Part shown: positions 43,199-53,031 of the stretch, piece after piece | Layout of the letters: each line of letters opens with the position of its first letter | Position numbering within the stretch: position 1 is the stretch's first letter | Assembly (NCBI GenBank): GCA_913064945.1 | Contig: CAJYAN010000004.1 | Coordinates: 50,001-114,000 of the forward strand | Length of the DNA: 64,000 nt | Reading direction: 5' to 3' | Source: an uncultured Gammaproteobacteria bacterium | GTDB taxonomy: Bacteria > Pseudomonadota > Gammaproteobacteria > UBA6429 > Thiohalophilaceae | Notes under the pieces: generated by a model | What the model was told of the DNA's origin: nothing | Seen by the model: the letters and a program-made list of their open reading frames with translations, nothing else | Database searches by the model: none | Position numbers and translations under genes: made by a program

Positions 43199-43420
43199 TT
43201 CAAAAATGCTATCGGTGGATATCTCTGTTGTCCGTTACCCTGCGGACGTTTTCGGGACCAGCAACTACTTTCGGCTGACAGCCTCGTCGCGTCGTGAGGT
43301 AATGAAATGTCCTTAAAGCCATACCTTAATGCTTATTCGGTCGTCAGCCCGCTCTTCACAGGGTGTTCGCAGGTGTCCCGGGTGTTCAACGGGACATACC
43401 GATTGACGATAATGCGGTTG
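43199..43420. other. Gene-free stretch with short hairpins
   Basis: No gene is recognised in these 222 bp. There are small inverted repeats: GTCCG/CGGAC (43230-43247) and TGTCCCG/CGGGACA (43374-43396), the latter 24 nt beyond the stop of the 65-residue gene. Neither has a T-run on the minus strand. The second might end that gene's transcript. Confidence 0.4.
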
Positions 43421-43618
43421 TCAGGCGGCCTTCTTATAAATGAGACCATTGCGTAGCATCACCTCATTCTTATGGAGCTGGTCGAGGGGACAACAGCCAT
43501 CAGTGTCGCATTCGGCGATGCGGTCGAAGACAAATTGTCCGTCTTCGTTGTGAATTGATTCATAAATGGTCTTTCCCAAATGAGAGCCGATGGGGCGGCT
43601 AAAGCTAACTTGGTTCAC
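43421..43618 (-). CDS. Small cysteine-containing hypothetical protein
   Basis: A 65-residue frame starts at GTG with GGAG about 8 bp upstream. The product is hydrophilic, without a signal or membrane segment, and has three cysteines in DTDGCCPLDQ and ECD. No family was recognised. Codon use looks like that of the neighbours. It lies between uvrA and the riboswitch promoter, on the same strand as both. It could be a real small gene or a chance frame. Confidence 0.5.
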   Translation of the reverse strand: MNQVSFSRPIGSHLGKTIYESIHNEDGQFVFDRIAECDTDGCCPLDQLHKNEVMLRNGLIYKKAA

Positions 43619-43738
43619 TTTTATACTCCGTCACTGCGTCGTTTGTTTATTAACAAAGGGTTATTATGCGTATCGGACAGTTGAAAGCGGACTTTAAAAA
43701 AAATGTGAATTTAGCCTGACCGGCCGACATTGGTCGGC

Positions 43739-46591
43739 TCAGGCCTGCTGCCGACGTGACTTCTCCAGTAATGGCTTCAGGTAGTGGCCCGTATGTGAGG
43801 CCTTGTGTGCAGCGACCTGCTCCGGTGTGCCGGACATGACGACAGTCCCCCCTTTATCGCCTCCCTCCGGGCCCATATCGATTATCCAGTCGGTGGTTTT
43901 GATGACGTCAAGGTTATGTTCGATTATGACGATGGTGTTGCCGTGGTCACGTAGACGATGTAGTACGTGCAGCAACTGTTCAATATCGTGAAAGTGAAGC
44001 CCTGTGGTTGGTTCGTCCAGGATATAAAGGGTATTGCCGGTATCCCGCTTGGAAAGCTCCCTCGATAGCTTAACCCGCTGGGCCTCGCCACCGGACAGGG
44101 TGGTGGCATTTTGACCGAGGCGGATATAGGTCAGGCCGACATCGACCAGAGTCTGCAGCTTGCGCTTTACTACCGGAATGGCATCGAAGAAGCCCAGCGC
44201 ATCCTCGACGGTCATTTCCAGCACTTCATAGATACTCTTACCCTTATATTTGATCTCCAGGGTTTCGCGGTTATAGCGTTTGCCCTTGCAGACGTCGCAA
44301 GGCACATAGATATCCGGCAGGAAGTGCATCTCAACTTTGATGACGCCGTCTCCCTGGCAGGCTTCACAGCGGCCACCCTTGACGTTAAAGCTGAAGCGTC
44401 CCGGTGAATAACCACGGGCGCGGGCCTCCTGTGTGCCGGCAAATAGCTCCCTGATGGGGGTGAACAGCCCGGTATAGGTCGCTGGATTGGAGCGGGGGGT
44501 GCGGCCGATGGGGCTCTGGTCAATATCGACCACCTTATCGAATTGTTCCAGACCCTCAATGCTGTCATGAGTCGCAGGGTCCTCACCGCTACCATTGATG
44601 GCAATGGCGGAGGCGCGGTAGAGGGTATCATTGATCAAGGTGGACTTTCCTGAACCGGAGACACCGGTGACGGCGGTCATCAGGCCGATAGGGATGTCGA
44701 CATTTACGCCCTTGAGATTATTGCCTGAGGCACCGCGAATGCATAGCTGCCGGGTCACGTCCATGGCAGTACGTGTCGTCGGCAACAGGATCTGTTTCTT
44801 GCCGGACAGGTACTGGCCGGTCAGGGATGCCGGGTTCTCCATAATCTCCTGCGGGGTACCCTGGGCAATAATGTGGCCGCCATGGACGCCAGCCCCCGGG
44901 CCGATATCCACCACATGATCCGCCGCGGCAATAGCCTCCTCGTCGTGCTCGACGACGATAACGGTATTACCAAGGTCGCGAAGATAGGTCAGGGTATGCA
45001 GCAGACGACTGTTATCCCGCTGGTGCAGGCCGATAGAGGGTTCATCGAGGATATACATAACCCCCACCAGACCGGCACCGATCTGGCTGGCCAGACGGAT
45101 TCGCTGCGCCTCGCCACCAGAGAGGGTGTCAGCACTACGATCCAGGGTCAGGTAGTTGAGTCCGACATTCACCAGGAAATCCAGACGCTGACCGATTTCT
45201 TTGACGATTCGGGCGGCAATTTCGGCACGACGTCCGGTCAGGCGTAGATTCTGGAAAAACGTCTGTGCGGCATCGACCGGCATGGAGGTGATATCGGGCA
45301 AACTATACTGGTCAACAAACACATGCCGGGCACCGAGGTTCAGCCGGGTGCCGTGGCACTCCTGACAGGGCTGGTGACTGATATATTTGGCCAGTTCCTC
45401 GCGTACTACATTGGAGTCGGTATCCCGGTAGCGGCGCGACATGTTGTTGATAATGCCTTCGAAAGTCTGGCGTTTTTTGTGTTGACTACCCTGGTCGTTG
45501 ACGTAGACAAAGTTGATTTCATCAAAGCCACTACCATAGAGAATGATTTTTTGCGTGTCCTCAGCCAGATCCCGCCAGGGGCTGTCCATGTCAAATTTAT
45601 AGTGCTTCGCCAGCGAGGTCAGCATCTGGTAGTAATAAACATTACGCCGGTCCCAGCCACGAATGGCGCCGCTATTGAGAGACAGCTCGGGGTCGACCAC
45701 GACTCGATGCGGGTCAAAAAATTGCTGGATACCCAGGCCGTCGCACTCGGGACAGGCCCCGGCCGGGTTGTTGAAGGAGAATATCCGCGGTTCTAATTCT
45801 GCAAGTGAGTACCCACAAACCGGGCAGGCAAAATTGGCCGAGAAAATGATGTCGGCCGCCTTGCCGTCCATATCGGCGATAAGGGCTCGACCCTCCGCCA
45901 GTCCCAGGGCGGTTTCAAAGGAATCCGCAAGGCGCTGCTTGAGGTCTTCGCGTACCTTAAAGCGATCAATAACGACATCGATCGTGTGTTTGCGACGTTT
46001 GTCGAGCTTGGGGGCCTCATCCAGGTTCATCACCTGACCATCAATACGCGCCCGAATGAACCCATCGGCCTGTAGGCGGTCTAGTACGTGTTCGTGTTCA
46101 CCTTTGCGATCTTCAATGATGGGGGCAAGGAGCATGAGCTTGCTGCCTTCCGGCATGGCCAGGACCTGATCGACCATCTGGCTGACCGTTTGGGCATCAA
46201 GCACGATGTCATGTTCCGGGCAACGTGGCTCGCCAGCGCGAGCAAACAGCAGGCGCAGGTAATCATAGATTTCGGTAATCGTGCCGACCGTCGAGCGCGG
46301 GTTGTGGGAGGTGGACTTTTGTTCAATGGAAATGGCCGGTGACAGGCCCTCGATGTGCTCTACATCGGGTTTTTCCATGATGGACAGGAATTGACGGGCG
46401 TAGGCCGACAGGGATTCAACATAGCGGCGCTGGCCCTCGGCATAAATGGTGTCGAAGGCCAGAGAGGATTTACCCGAGCCGGATAGACCGGTTACGACAA
46501 TCAGTTTGTCGCGGGGAAGGTCAATATCAATGTTTTTCAGGTTGTGGGTTTTGGCCCCACGGATACGAATCATGTTTAGAGTGGTGTTCAT
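43739..46591 (-). CDS. uvrA: Excinuclease ABC subunit A
   Basis: UvrA finds bulky DNA damage and loads UvrB in nucleotide excision repair. The 950-residue product (E. coli 940) has two ABC ATPase units: the first Walker [10 protein letters not shown] near 35 and the second [12 protein letters not shown] near 640, each with its signature ([12 protein letters not shown] and [12 protein letters not shown]). Zinc-binding CxxC pairs are in CPVCGYS...CPEC and CEACQGDG...CDVC. A start at the second Met ([12 protein letters not shown]) is also possible. No LexA-like box was found in the 230-bp gap to the divergent transporter gene. Confidence 0.98.
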   Translation of the reverse strand: MNTTLNMIRIRGAKTHNLKNIDIDLPRDKLIVVTGLSGSGKSSLAFDTIYAEGQRRYVESLSAYARQFLSIMEKPDVEHIEGLSPAISIEQKSTSHNPRSTVGTITEIYDYLRLLFARAGEPRCPEHDIVLDAQTVSQMVDQVLAMPEGSKLMLLAPIIEDRKGEHEHVLDRLQADGFIRARIDGQVMNLDEAPKLDKRRKHTIDVVIDRFKVREDLKQRLADSFETALGLAEGRALIADMDGKAADIIFSANFACPVCGYSLAELEPRIFSFNNPAGACPECDGLGIQQFFDPHRVVVDPELSLNSGAIRGWDRRNVYYYQMLTSLAKHYKFDMDSPWRDLAEDTQKIILYGSGFDEINFVYVNDQGSQHKKRQTFEGIINNMSRRYRDTDSNVVREELAKYISHQPCQECHGTRLNLGARHVFVDQYSLPDITSMPVDAAQTFFQNLRLTGRRAEIAARIVKEIGQRLDFLVNVGLNYLTLDRSADTLSGGEAQRIRLASQIGAGLVGVMYILDEPSIGLHQRDNSRLLHTLTYLRDLGNTVIVVEHDEEAIAAADHVVDIGPGAGVHGGHIIAQGTPQEIMENPASLTGQYLSGKKQILLPTTRTAMDVTRQLCIRGASGNNLKGVNVDIPIGLMTAVTGVSGSGKSTLINDTLYRASAIAINGSGEDPATHDSIEGLEQFDKVVDIDQSPIGRTPRSNPATYTGLFTPIRELFAGTQEARARGYSPGRFSFNVKGGRCEACQGDGVIKVEMHFLPDIYVPCDVCKGKRYNRETLEIKYKGKSIYEVLEMTVEDALGFFDAIPVVKRKLQTLVDVGLTYIRLGQNATTLSGGEAQRVKLSRELSKRDTGNTLYILDEPTTGLHFHDIEQLLHVLHRLRDHGNTIVIIEHNLDVIKTTDWIIDMGPEGGDKGGTVVMSGTPEQVAAHKASHTGHYLKPLLEKSRRQQA

Positions 46592-46702
46592 TTGATGTCT
46601 TTTTCGTTTAGCCGAGCAACCTGATAATATACGCTGCCTGGTAGTCGAGAAGCAAAGCTATCTGCACAGGTGTATCATTCACTAACTAACAAATGTTTGA
46701 TC

Positions 46703-46825
46703 ATGACAAATAATAACAACGTAAATCGCACGGCCGGTGGGGAAAGACGTATTGCGTTTAGACTGACCGAAGTGCATATCACCCGCCTATCTCAACCAAA
46801 GCCGTACAGGGGGAGCTGCGAATGA
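46703..46825 (+). CDS. Possible 40-residue upstream ORF coupled to the transporter
   Basis: An ATG at 46703 opens a 40-codon frame rich in Asn, Arg and Thr (MTNNNNVNRTAGGERRIAFR...). Its TGA overlaps the ATG of the next gene (ATGA), a classic coupling arrangement. No good ribosome site precedes it and no family is recognised. It could be chance. Confidence 0.3.
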   Translation: MTNNNNVNRTAGGERRIAFRLTEVHITRLSQPKPYRGSCE

Positions 46826-48216
46826 CTTCTAAAAATGCTGATATGATTTTCGCCTCCGAGCGCCGTACGGCCTTATCCCTGGCCAGTATCTACTCCTTCC
46901 GAATGCTTGGGCTGTTTATGATCCTGCCTGTGTTTTCGCTCTACGCCCACGGGCTGAAGGGTGTGACCCCGACCATGGTTGGCCTGGCACTGGGTATTTA
47001 TGGCCTGACCCAGGCGATCCTGCAGATTCCCTTTGGTATGCTGTCCGACCGGATCGGGCGTAAACCTATTATCACCCTTGGCCTGCTCATTTTCGTTGTC
47101 GGTAGTATTGTCGCTGCCCTGGCCTCGCACGCAAACAGTATCGAAGGTATTATCATCGGCCGCGCCCTCCAGGGTGGCGGTGCGATCGGTTCTGCCGTGC
47201 TGGCCCTGGCCGCGGATCTGACCCGGGAGGAACACCGTACCAAGGTCATGGCAACCATTGGTATGACCATTGGTGTGTCCTTTGCCATTGCCATGATTGG
47301 CGGCCCCTTGATCAACAACTGGCTCGGTCTGTCGGGTATTTTCTGGTTGACGGCGGTCCTGGGTTTGACGGGCATTGCCGTACTCCATTTATGGGTGCCG
47401 ACGCCGAAGCATTCACGCCTGCATCGCGACACCGAGGCGGTACCGGCCCAGTTCACCGAGGTCCTGGCCGACACCCAGCTGCTGCGTCTGGACCTGGGCA
47501 TCTTTACCATGCATCTGGTGCTAACCGCCCTGTTCGTGGCGCTGCCGGTCGCCTTACGTGACGTGGCGGGATTGCCTGCGGACCACCATTGGTACGTCTA
47601 CCTGCCCGTCATGGCGCTGGGGTTTTTCTCGATGGTGCCGTTTATCATCATCGCCGAAAAGAAACGGCGTATGAAGGAAATCTTTATCAGCGCCATAGCA
47701 TTGCTGGCCCTGGCCAATCTGGGCCTGTTTGAATTCCACCAGACCCTGACAGGCATCGTGGTGACCCTGTGGCTGTTTTTCACCGCCTTTAACCTGCTTG
47801 AGGCGACTCTGCCGTCACTGGTATCCAAGATGGCCCCGGCTCAATCGAAGGGCACAGCCATGGGGATGTATTCAAGTTCCCAGTTTCTGGGCATTTTCGT
47901 TGGGGGGTGGGCCGGCGGCTGGATGTACCAGCACCATGGTTTTAGCGGCGTTTTCCTGTTCTGTGCAGGCATGGCTGGCCTGTGGCTGGTGGTTGCCCTG
48001 ACCATGCGTAGCCCCAGTTACCTTAGTACCTTTTTGCTCAATGTCGGTGATATCGACCAGGCCAGGGCAAGAACGCTGAATGATGCGTTGAGCGGGATAC
48101 GGGGCGTGGCCGAGGCCGTGATTATCCCGGAAGACCAGGTGGCTTATTTAAAAGTGGACAATAAGATTCTGGATAAGGAGGCCTTGTATGCCTTTTCCGC
48201 GGGCAGACCGGATTAA
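46822..48216 (+). CDS. MFS transporter, YajR-like
   Basis: The 464-residue product has about 12 membrane segments and the MFS motif A GMLSDRIGRKP between segments 2 and 3. The soluble C-terminal part after about residue 395 (FLLNVGDIDQARARTLNDALSGIRGVAEAV...VDNKILDKEAL) resembles the ferredoxin-like YAM domain of E. coli YajR. The substrate is unknown. It lies between uvrA (divergent) and ssb, a common order in this class. A GGGGGAG sequence precedes the ATG. Confidence 0.85.
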   Translation: MTSKNADMIFASERRTALSLASIYSFRMLGLFMILPVFSLYAHGLKGVTPTMVGLALGIYGLTQAILQIPFGMLSDRIGRKPIITLGLLIFVVGSIVAALASHANSIEGIIIGRALQGGGAIGSAVLALAADLTREEHRTKVMATIGMTIGVSFAIAMIGGPLINNWLGLSGIFWLTAVLGLTGIAVLHLWVPTPKHSRLHRDTEAVPAQFTEVLADTQLLRLDLGIFTMHLVLTALFVALPVALRDVAGLPADHHWYVYLPVMALGFFSMVPFIIIAEKKRRMKEIFISAIALLALANLGLFEFHQTLTGIVVTLWLFFTAFNLLEATLPSLVSKMAPAQSKGTAMGMYSSSQFLGIFVGGWAGGWMYQHHGFSGVFLFCAGMAGLWLVVALTMRSPSYLSTFLLNVGDIDQARARTLNDALSGIRGVAEAVIIPEDQVAYLKVDNKILDKEALYAFSAGRPD

Positions 48217-48346
48217 GACAAATTTACGCTTGTGCCTTGCACCGCTGACGGGCTCGCCGTACCCTGTATAGTCTCTGTCGGGTCTGGTTCGACGGGGTAC
48301 ATGTCACATTGATAGTCTATGTTAAGCACTTGATTTTGGAGGATAT

Positions 48347-48805
48347 ATGGCCAGAGGGGTCAACAAAGTAATCTTGATAGGTAATCTGGGTAAAGACCCC
48401 GAGGTACGCTACTCGCCCAATGGGGCGGCAATCGCCAATGTCACCATCGCGACATCGGAGAGCTGGAAAGATAAAAATACGGGTGAGCAGCAGGAAAAGA
48501 CCGAATGGCACCGGGTGGTGTTCTTTAATCGTCTGGCCGAGATCGTGGGCGAGTATCTGAAAAAGGGCTCCAAGATCTATGTCGAGGGCCGTTTACAGAC
48601 ACGTAAATGGCAGGATCAGCAGGGTCAGGATCGCTATACAACTGAAATCGTTGCAGGTGAAATGCAAATGCTGGATTCCCGGGGAGGTGGTAGCGCTAAC
48701 TTTAATCAGGAGCCTGCCGCCGGTGGTAGCCAGTATAACCAGTCCGCGCCACAGGCAGCTTCTATGGCCCCGGCGGGTGATTTTGATGACGACATACCCT
48801 TTTAA
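48347..48805 (+). CDS. ssb: Single-stranded DNA-binding protein
   Basis: SSB covers single-stranded DNA in replication, repair and recombination. The 152-residue product has an N-terminal OB fold ([37 protein letters not shown]), a Gly/Gln-rich linker and the C-terminal tip DFDDDIPF that binds partner proteins. A GGAGGA site precedes the ATG. No LexA box was found upstream. A strong terminator follows. Confidence 0.98.
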   Translation: MARGVNKVILIGNLGKDPEVRYSPNGAAIANVTIATSESWKDKNTGEQQEKTEWHRVVFFNRLAEIVGEYLKKGSKIYVEGRLQTRKWQDQQGQDRYTTEIVAGEMQMLDSRGGGSANFNQEPAAGGSQYNQSAPQAASMAPAGDFDDDIPF

Positions 48806-48826
48806 GCCCAGTGACATCAACCGGAT

Positions 48827-48859
48827 AAAAAATGCCAGCTCGATGCTGGCATTTTTTTT
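48827..48859 (+). terminator. Intrinsic terminator after ssb
   Basis: AAAAAATGCCAGC and GCTGGCATTTTTTTT form a stem with the loop TCGAT and end in eight T residues. The A-run on the other side would allow termination of minus-strand transcripts too. Confidence 0.93.
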
Positions 48860-48967
48860 GCTTTTGGGCTAATTAATGAGTGAGTTTATTTGCATGCTTT
48901 TGCCTTAAAGCCGTGCTATAAACGCGCCGATAATACTGTTGGTTATGTGCTACGGAGGCGATTGTTC

Positions 48968-49171
48968 ATGGCCAGAAACAAAATCAGTACTAGCAAGCCA
49001 CAAACAGATGAAGACCTGGTTGATGATGACTTTGAAATTGATGACGGTGACTCAACACCGGAGGTCGTGGAGCATATCAGTCAGCCGGATAGATTGGTCA
49101 CGCGCCGTCGTCTTGAGGACTACTTTGAAGCGAAGCGCTTAAAAGAACAAATGGGTGATGACTATTTCTAA
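48968..49171 (+). CDS. Small acidic protein, PA3496-like
   Basis: From ATG 48968, with GGAGG 10 bp upstream, the product has 67 residues. The centre is very acidic (DEDLVDDDFEIDDGDS) and the C-terminus TRRRLEDYFEAKRLKEQMGDDYF matches the R-x-x-I/L-E-x-x-x-E-x-R-x-L-x-x-x-x pattern of the PA3496 family, described as putative envelope-integrity proteins. An in-frame start at 48890 would add 26 residues without a ribosome site and is rejected. Confidence 0.8.
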   Translation: MARNKISTSKPQTDEDLVDDDFEIDDGDSTPEVVEHISQPDRLVTRRRLEDYFEAKRLKEQMGDDYF

Positions 49172-49188
49172 CAGGGTGTGGTTGGATG

Positions 49189-49563
49189 TCATGACAGATT
49201 GAGGTGTTGTAATTTTTCTTGCAGCATGCGTTTTAAATGCCCAAGATTTTTACATGCCTCAATTGTTTTCCTGTCCATGAACATCTCCAGCGCCCCATTG
49301 TCGTCCTTGATATAGACGGCGGGTAATTCCGTGGTCTCTTTTGAGTAAAGCTTTTTAAACTCATCGCGGTGTAAAAAAGTACAGTCTGCATTCAGCTCTT
49401 GCAAAAACCCAACCCACTCCTCACGGATAGAAAAATAGCCATGCGTCAGGGAACAGAGCTGGCAGGAATAAGTCCCGGGAGAAAGTATTTTATGCGCGAT
49501 ATCACTCACGGTATTAAATAAGCCACTATCGGCATTATAGACAAAGACCAAATGAGTCTGCAT
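49189..49563 (-). CDS. Hypothetical protein with CxxC motif
   Basis: The 124-residue product begins MQTHLVFVYNADSGLFNTVSDIAHKI and has a C-x-x-C pair in SCQLCSLTHG; a further Cys (NADC) lies near residue 60. It resembles uncharacterised small proteins seen in many proteobacteria. The CxxC and the short alpha/beta layout could suggest thiol redox or metal binding, but no function is known to me. It is convergent with the PA3496-like gene, with a 17-bp gap. Its 5' region on the minus strand has an ACGGCA/TGCCGT stem near 49600-49626. Confidence 0.65.
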   Translation of the reverse strand: MQTHLVFVYNADSGLFNTVSDIAHKILSPGTYSCQLCSLTHGYFSIREEWVGFLQELNADCTFLHRDEFKKLYSKETTELPAVYIKDDNGALEMFMDRKTIEACKNLGHLKRMLQEKLQHLNLS

Positions 49564-50135
49564 TTACCAGCATCCTTTAAACAAATGATGAGATGAGAGA
49601 CGGCAGGGTATGCTCCCACATGCCGTTACTGCCCTACAGGATAACGCATAAAGGTGGGTGACTGGGGATATTCAGGAATTCTGTCATGCCCCGAACTGTC
49701 AGTGATGGACAGTAATAATGTGTGTACGGCGTCGTTGCGGGTGAAGGAGAGGCAAGTAAGTGGTTCGCGAGAGAGGGGCGAGCACGAAGGGGTTGTTCGC
49801 ATCGCCTGTTGACCGGTGATGAACACTATGTCCCAGGGCCGTGGTGGGGTATGGCGGTACTCCGCGCCACCAGTCAGTATCTGTACAGGTCGTAGACCTT
49901 AAGTTCAGGGGCGTCAGGCGGATGGCCAATAGGCGAAGACTGGGTGCGATTGACTCAGCCCGAAGCGGGTAACGATATCGGGGCACCACTGGGTGGTAAA
50001 ATACAGTGTATTTGGTGCCTGTTTAGGTTATAAATCTAGCCCAGTAAAGCGATATATTTTGATGGTAATCATTATTATTTTTGATGATTCGCTCTCGAAC
50101 ATTTAAAGCACACTTAAAACGACGTAGTACAGAAT
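49564..50135. other. Long gene-free intergenic region
   Basis: Nothing certain is seen in these 572 bp. Two overlapping minus-strand frames (66 and 96 codons, 49626-49989) match no family I recognise. Near the plus-strand gene start a nested hairpin occurs: GGCACCA/TGGTGCC (49982-50019) around AAATAC/GTATTT. It may contain the promoter regions of both flanking genes or a decayed gene. Confidence 0.4.
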
Positions 50136-50993
50136 ATGGATATTGATGCCTTAAAGACTTTTGTAGAAGTGAATCGGACCCGTCATTTTGGCCAGGCGGC
50201 AAAGAATTTATACGTTACACAATCCACGGTGAGCGCACGAATTCGTATGCTGGAAAATCGTGTAGGGGTGCCACTCTTCGTCCGGGAACGAAATAATATT
50301 CAGCTGACAGCGGCGGGTTTGAAATTGCTGCGTTATGCGGAAAATATTCTGACCACCTGGTTGCGGGCATGTCAGGAGATAAGTGTCGAGGACGAGAAGC
50401 TGATCCCCTTTGTGGCGGGTGCAACCCCGAGCCTGTGGGATGCTGGCTTGCAAGGCTGGATCCAGTATATGTATCAGGTCGAGCCGGATCTTGTCATGCA
50501 TGCCGAAGTCCATGGACCGGAAATGCTTGCCCGCCGTATCCAGGATAATACGATGGATCTTGCCTTTGTCTTTGATGCGCCGCAGCATCAGGGTATGGAG
50601 TGTATGAAGTTAACGTCGATCCCCATGGTCATGGTCTCTTCAGAAAAGGGTCTGACGGTACAACAGGCGGTAAGTGTAAACTACATTCTGATCGAATGGG
50701 GGACCAGTTTTTCAATTGCCCATGCCAAACACTTTCCTGACATGATGGTACCAAGAATTCGGGTCATGCTGGGTCGGCTGGGGCTGGATTATTTACTGGT
50801 CAATGGTGGCTCAGCCTATATGGCTGAACCCATGGTCACTAGTTTGCTGAAAAAGAAAAAACTGTTTCGGGTGAACGATGCCCCGGTAATCAGCCGCGAG
50901 GTGTATGCAATCTATCCCGGTCTGACCACCAAGGCCGACCTTGTTAAAGCGGCCTGTGATTATTTTAAGGCGACGGTAACACCAGCAACCTAG
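50136..50993 (+). CDS. LysR-type transcriptional regulator (HdfR-like)
   Basis: The 285-residue product has the N-terminal LysR winged helix-turn-helix ([36 protein letters not shown]) and a periplasmic-binding-like effector domain from about residue 90. The HTH start resembles HdfR of E. coli. The regulated genes and ligand are unknown; the long upstream gap and the CxxC gene are candidate targets. Its stop overlaps the convergent rimK stop by four bases. Confidence 0.88.
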   Translation: MDIDALKTFVEVNRTRHFGQAAKNLYVTQSTVSARIRMLENRVGVPLFVRERNNIQLTAAGLKLLRYAENILTTWLRACQEISVEDEKLIPFVAGATPSLWDAGLQGWIQYMYQVEPDLVMHAEVHGPEMLARRIQDNTMDLAFVFDAPQHQGMECMKLTSIPMVMVSSEKGLTVQQAVSVNYILIEWGTSFSIAHAKHFPDMMVPRIRVMLGRLGLDYLLVNGGSAYMAEPMVTSLLKKKKLFRVNDAPVISREVYAIYPGLTTKADLVKAACDYFKATVTPAT

Positions 50994-51895
50994 CCTTTAC
51001 CTCTGGTTCGCGTGCGATGCGGGCGGGCATTCTTTTCAATGAACTGCACAATAAGCTCCGCGACATTTTTATGCGTTGCCTTTTCAATGCCCTCCAAACC
51101 GGGGGAAGAGTTGACTTCCATTACCAGTGGACCACGCTTTGAACGCAGGATATCGACACCCGCCATATTCAGGCCCATGGCCTTCGCGGCCTGGACGGCG
51201 GTGGCGCGCTCTTCCTTGCTGAGCTTGGTGACTTCGGCACTGCCACCACGATGCAGGTTGGAGCGAAACTCTCCCTCGCGCGCTGTTCGTTGCATCGCGG
51301 CGATAACTTTATCACCCAGGACAAAACAGCGCACATCCGAACCTGAGGCCTCACGGATAAATTCCTGCACGATAAAGTTGGCATCAAGTTCATGGAAAGC
51401 GTCAATGACACTCTCAGCGGCCTTGCGGGTTTCGGCCAGTACAACGCCGCGGCCTTGCGTCCCCTCGATGAGTTTGATGACGAGCGGCGTTCCACCAACC
51501 AGATTGATCAGGTCTTCGGTGTTCGAAACAGAGTGGGCAAAACCGGTCGTCGGCAGTCCAACCCCTTTGCGTGACAGGAGCTGCAGACTGCGGAGTTTGT
51601 CGCGGGAACGCACGATGGAGACGGATTCGTTAATGGGGTAGACGCCCATCATTTCAAACTGTCGCAGAACGGCGGTTGCGTAACGGGTGACAGAGGCGCC
51701 GATACGCGGAATGATGGCGTCCACATCAAGCAGGGGGATGCCTTTGTAAAAGATGGCAGGTTTTTGTGAGGTGATATCCATATAGCACTTGAGTGCATCG
51801 ATTACATAGGCCTCATGGCCACGGGCCTCAATCGCCTCTATCATTCGACGGGTGGAATAGAGTCGGGCATTACGTGACAGGATCGCAATTTTCAT
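50990..51895 (-). CDS. rimK: RimK, glutamate ligase for ribosomal protein S6
   Basis: RimK adds glutamate residues to the C-terminus of ribosomal protein S6 and can make poly-glutamate. The 301-residue product is an ATP-grasp enzyme: [18 protein letters not shown] binds the nucleotide and [14 protein letters not shown] is the metal-binding end. It matches E. coli RimK in length (300). The neighbour upstream (51899-52390) is the protease-like partner, with a 3-bp gap, so they form an operon. Confidence 0.92.
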   Translation of the reverse strand: MKIAILSRNARLYSTRRMIEAIEARGHEAYVIDALKCYMDITSQKPAIFYKGIPLLDVDAIIPRIGASVTRYATAVLRQFEMMGVYPINESVSIVRSRDKLRSLQLLSRKGVGLPTTGFAHSVSNTEDLINLVGGTPLVIKLIEGTQGRGVVLAETRKAAESVIDAFHELDANFIVQEFIREASGSDVRCFVLGDKVIAAMQRTAREGEFRSNLHRGGSAEVTKLSKEERATAVQAAKAMGLNMAGVDILRSKRGPLVMEVNSSPGLEGIEKATHKNVAELIVQFIEKNARPHRTRTRGKG

Positions 51896-51898
51896 TCG

Positions 51899-52390
51899 TT
51901 ATTCTTCTTCATCGTGCAGTCGACTGAGCAGGGATCGCGCCTCTGGTGTCGGGTTCGGCATACCCATCAGGTGTCGGGCGCCGGAGTCTACAAGAAAGTT
52001 GTCCATAATGGCAGTCCGGCCCAGTAACATTCGGTGCTTCATGGTGTCACGGTTGGTCAGGGTAAGTTGTATAGGCCAGGTTTCTCTGCCCAGAACGACG
52101 GCGGTCTGAATAACAAAACGTTGTTCGGAATGACCGCCGGAGTCAGTGACACTCCGTTGGTCAAGTACGATTGCCTCACAATGTTTTTCGATGCGAGTGG
52201 TTTTTTCATCGGGGTGCAGGCCAAAACGTACCATCGCCACGCCATTCAATTCATATGGTTCGACATAGAAAGCATGTAAGGCAGAGGTCTTGGCGCCCGT
52301 GTCGACCTTGCAGCGTAGCTTGTCGATCCCCAGCTCAGGCAGGGCAATCCATTCCCGCCAGCCAATAATTGGAAGTTCGTTTGGTTTCAT
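51899..52390 (-). CDS. RimB-like retropepsin-type protease
   Basis: This 163-residue protein belongs to the family annotated as putative ATP-dependent zinc proteases and related to RimB. The active-site-like KVDTGAKTSALHA near residue 31 has the Asp-Thr-Gly of retropepsin-type aspartic proteases, and LLGRTAIMDNFLVD is the second conserved element. In some pseudomonads RimB counteracts RimK on S6. The gene is co-directional with rimK and 3 bp away. Confidence 0.8.
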   Translation of the reverse strand: MKPNELPIIGWREWIALPELGIDKLRCKVDTGAKTSALHAFYVEPYELNGVAMVRFGLHPDEKTTRIEKHCEAIVLDQRSVTDSGGHSEQRFVIQTAVVLGRETWPIQLTLTNRDTMKHRMLLGRTAIMDNFLVDSGARHLMGMPNPTPEARSLLSRLHDEEE

Positions 52391-52487
52391 GTGTATGCCA
52401 GGATAAAAATGATGAACGGATTAAAGACTTGTATGTGGCTTTGTCATTGATGTCAATAGAACACGCCCGTTATGTCTTGCAATAAGG

Positions 52488-53030
52488 CTATTGGGTCATT
52501 GGTCGCTTTTGCAGTTTTCTTTGCAGGGTGCGTCGGTGCATGCTAAGGGCGCGAGCCGCCGAAGAGATATTCCCCTCGTGTTCAGTCAAGACCCGTTGCA
52601 GGTGCTCCCATTCCAGTCGATTAACGGACATAGGTTGCTGGCTGATTGCCATCTCGCTATTACCCTGAACTCTTTCAAAGGCCTTTACAATATCAACGGC
52701 CTCGGCTGGCTTTGTCAGATAATGAACCGCACCAAGCTTGATCGCCTCGACAGCCGTTGCAATGCTGGAGAAACCGGTTAGTACGACCATGCGTAATTCG
52801 GGGTGTCGATGATGCAGGGCATCGATAAGGTATAGTCCGGACTCATTGCCGATTCGGAGATCGATGACCGCGTAGTCGGCGTGATCTGATTGATGCATGG
52901 CGACCTCGCTATTCTGTGCGTTTAACACCTGATATCCCAGACGTGTCAGTGCGCGTGTCATGGTGGCGCAAAAGACTTCGTCGTCATCGACGAGTAAAAT
53001 AGTTTTCTGTGGAAGGTCAGCGTCGCTCAT
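52488..53030 (-). CDS. regA: Redox response regulator RegA/PrrA
   Basis: The 180-residue product has a receiver domain (acidic triad DDD at 15-17, phosphorylated D57 in VIDLRIG, K near 107) and a Fis-type HTH at about 133-178 (HEGNISSAARALSMHRRTLQRKLQKR). This layout and the MHRRTLQRKL recognition helix are those of RegA/PrrA/ActR, regulators of respiration, carbon fixation and energy genes in response to quinone redox state. The partner kinase starts 1 bp upstream on the same strand. RegA is not common in all gammaproteobacteria. Confidence 0.92.
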   Translation of the reverse strand: MSDADLPQKTILLVDDDEVFCATMTRALTRLGYQVLNAQNSEVAMHQSDHADYAVIDLRIGNESGLYLIDALHHRHPELRMVVLTGFSSIATAVEAIKLGAVHYLTKPAEAVDIVKAFERVQGNSEMAISQQPMSVNRLEWEHLQRVLTEHEGNISSAARALSMHRRTLQRKLQKRPMTQ

Positions 53031-53031
53031 C

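Noticed and set aside
43230-43247. Terminator or second riboswitch between the 65-residue gene and the CRP site
   Set aside because: Only short stems without a T-run or known aptamer blocks are seen.
46592-46821. LexA (SOS) box for uvrA
   Set aside because: No CTG-N10-CAG with AT-rich centre was found in the gap, nor upstream of ssb, so SOS control cannot be claimed.
49626-49989. Overlapping minus-strand frames of 66 and 96 codons
   Set aside because: No ribosome site, family or codon pattern supports them; kept only as a note on the gap.
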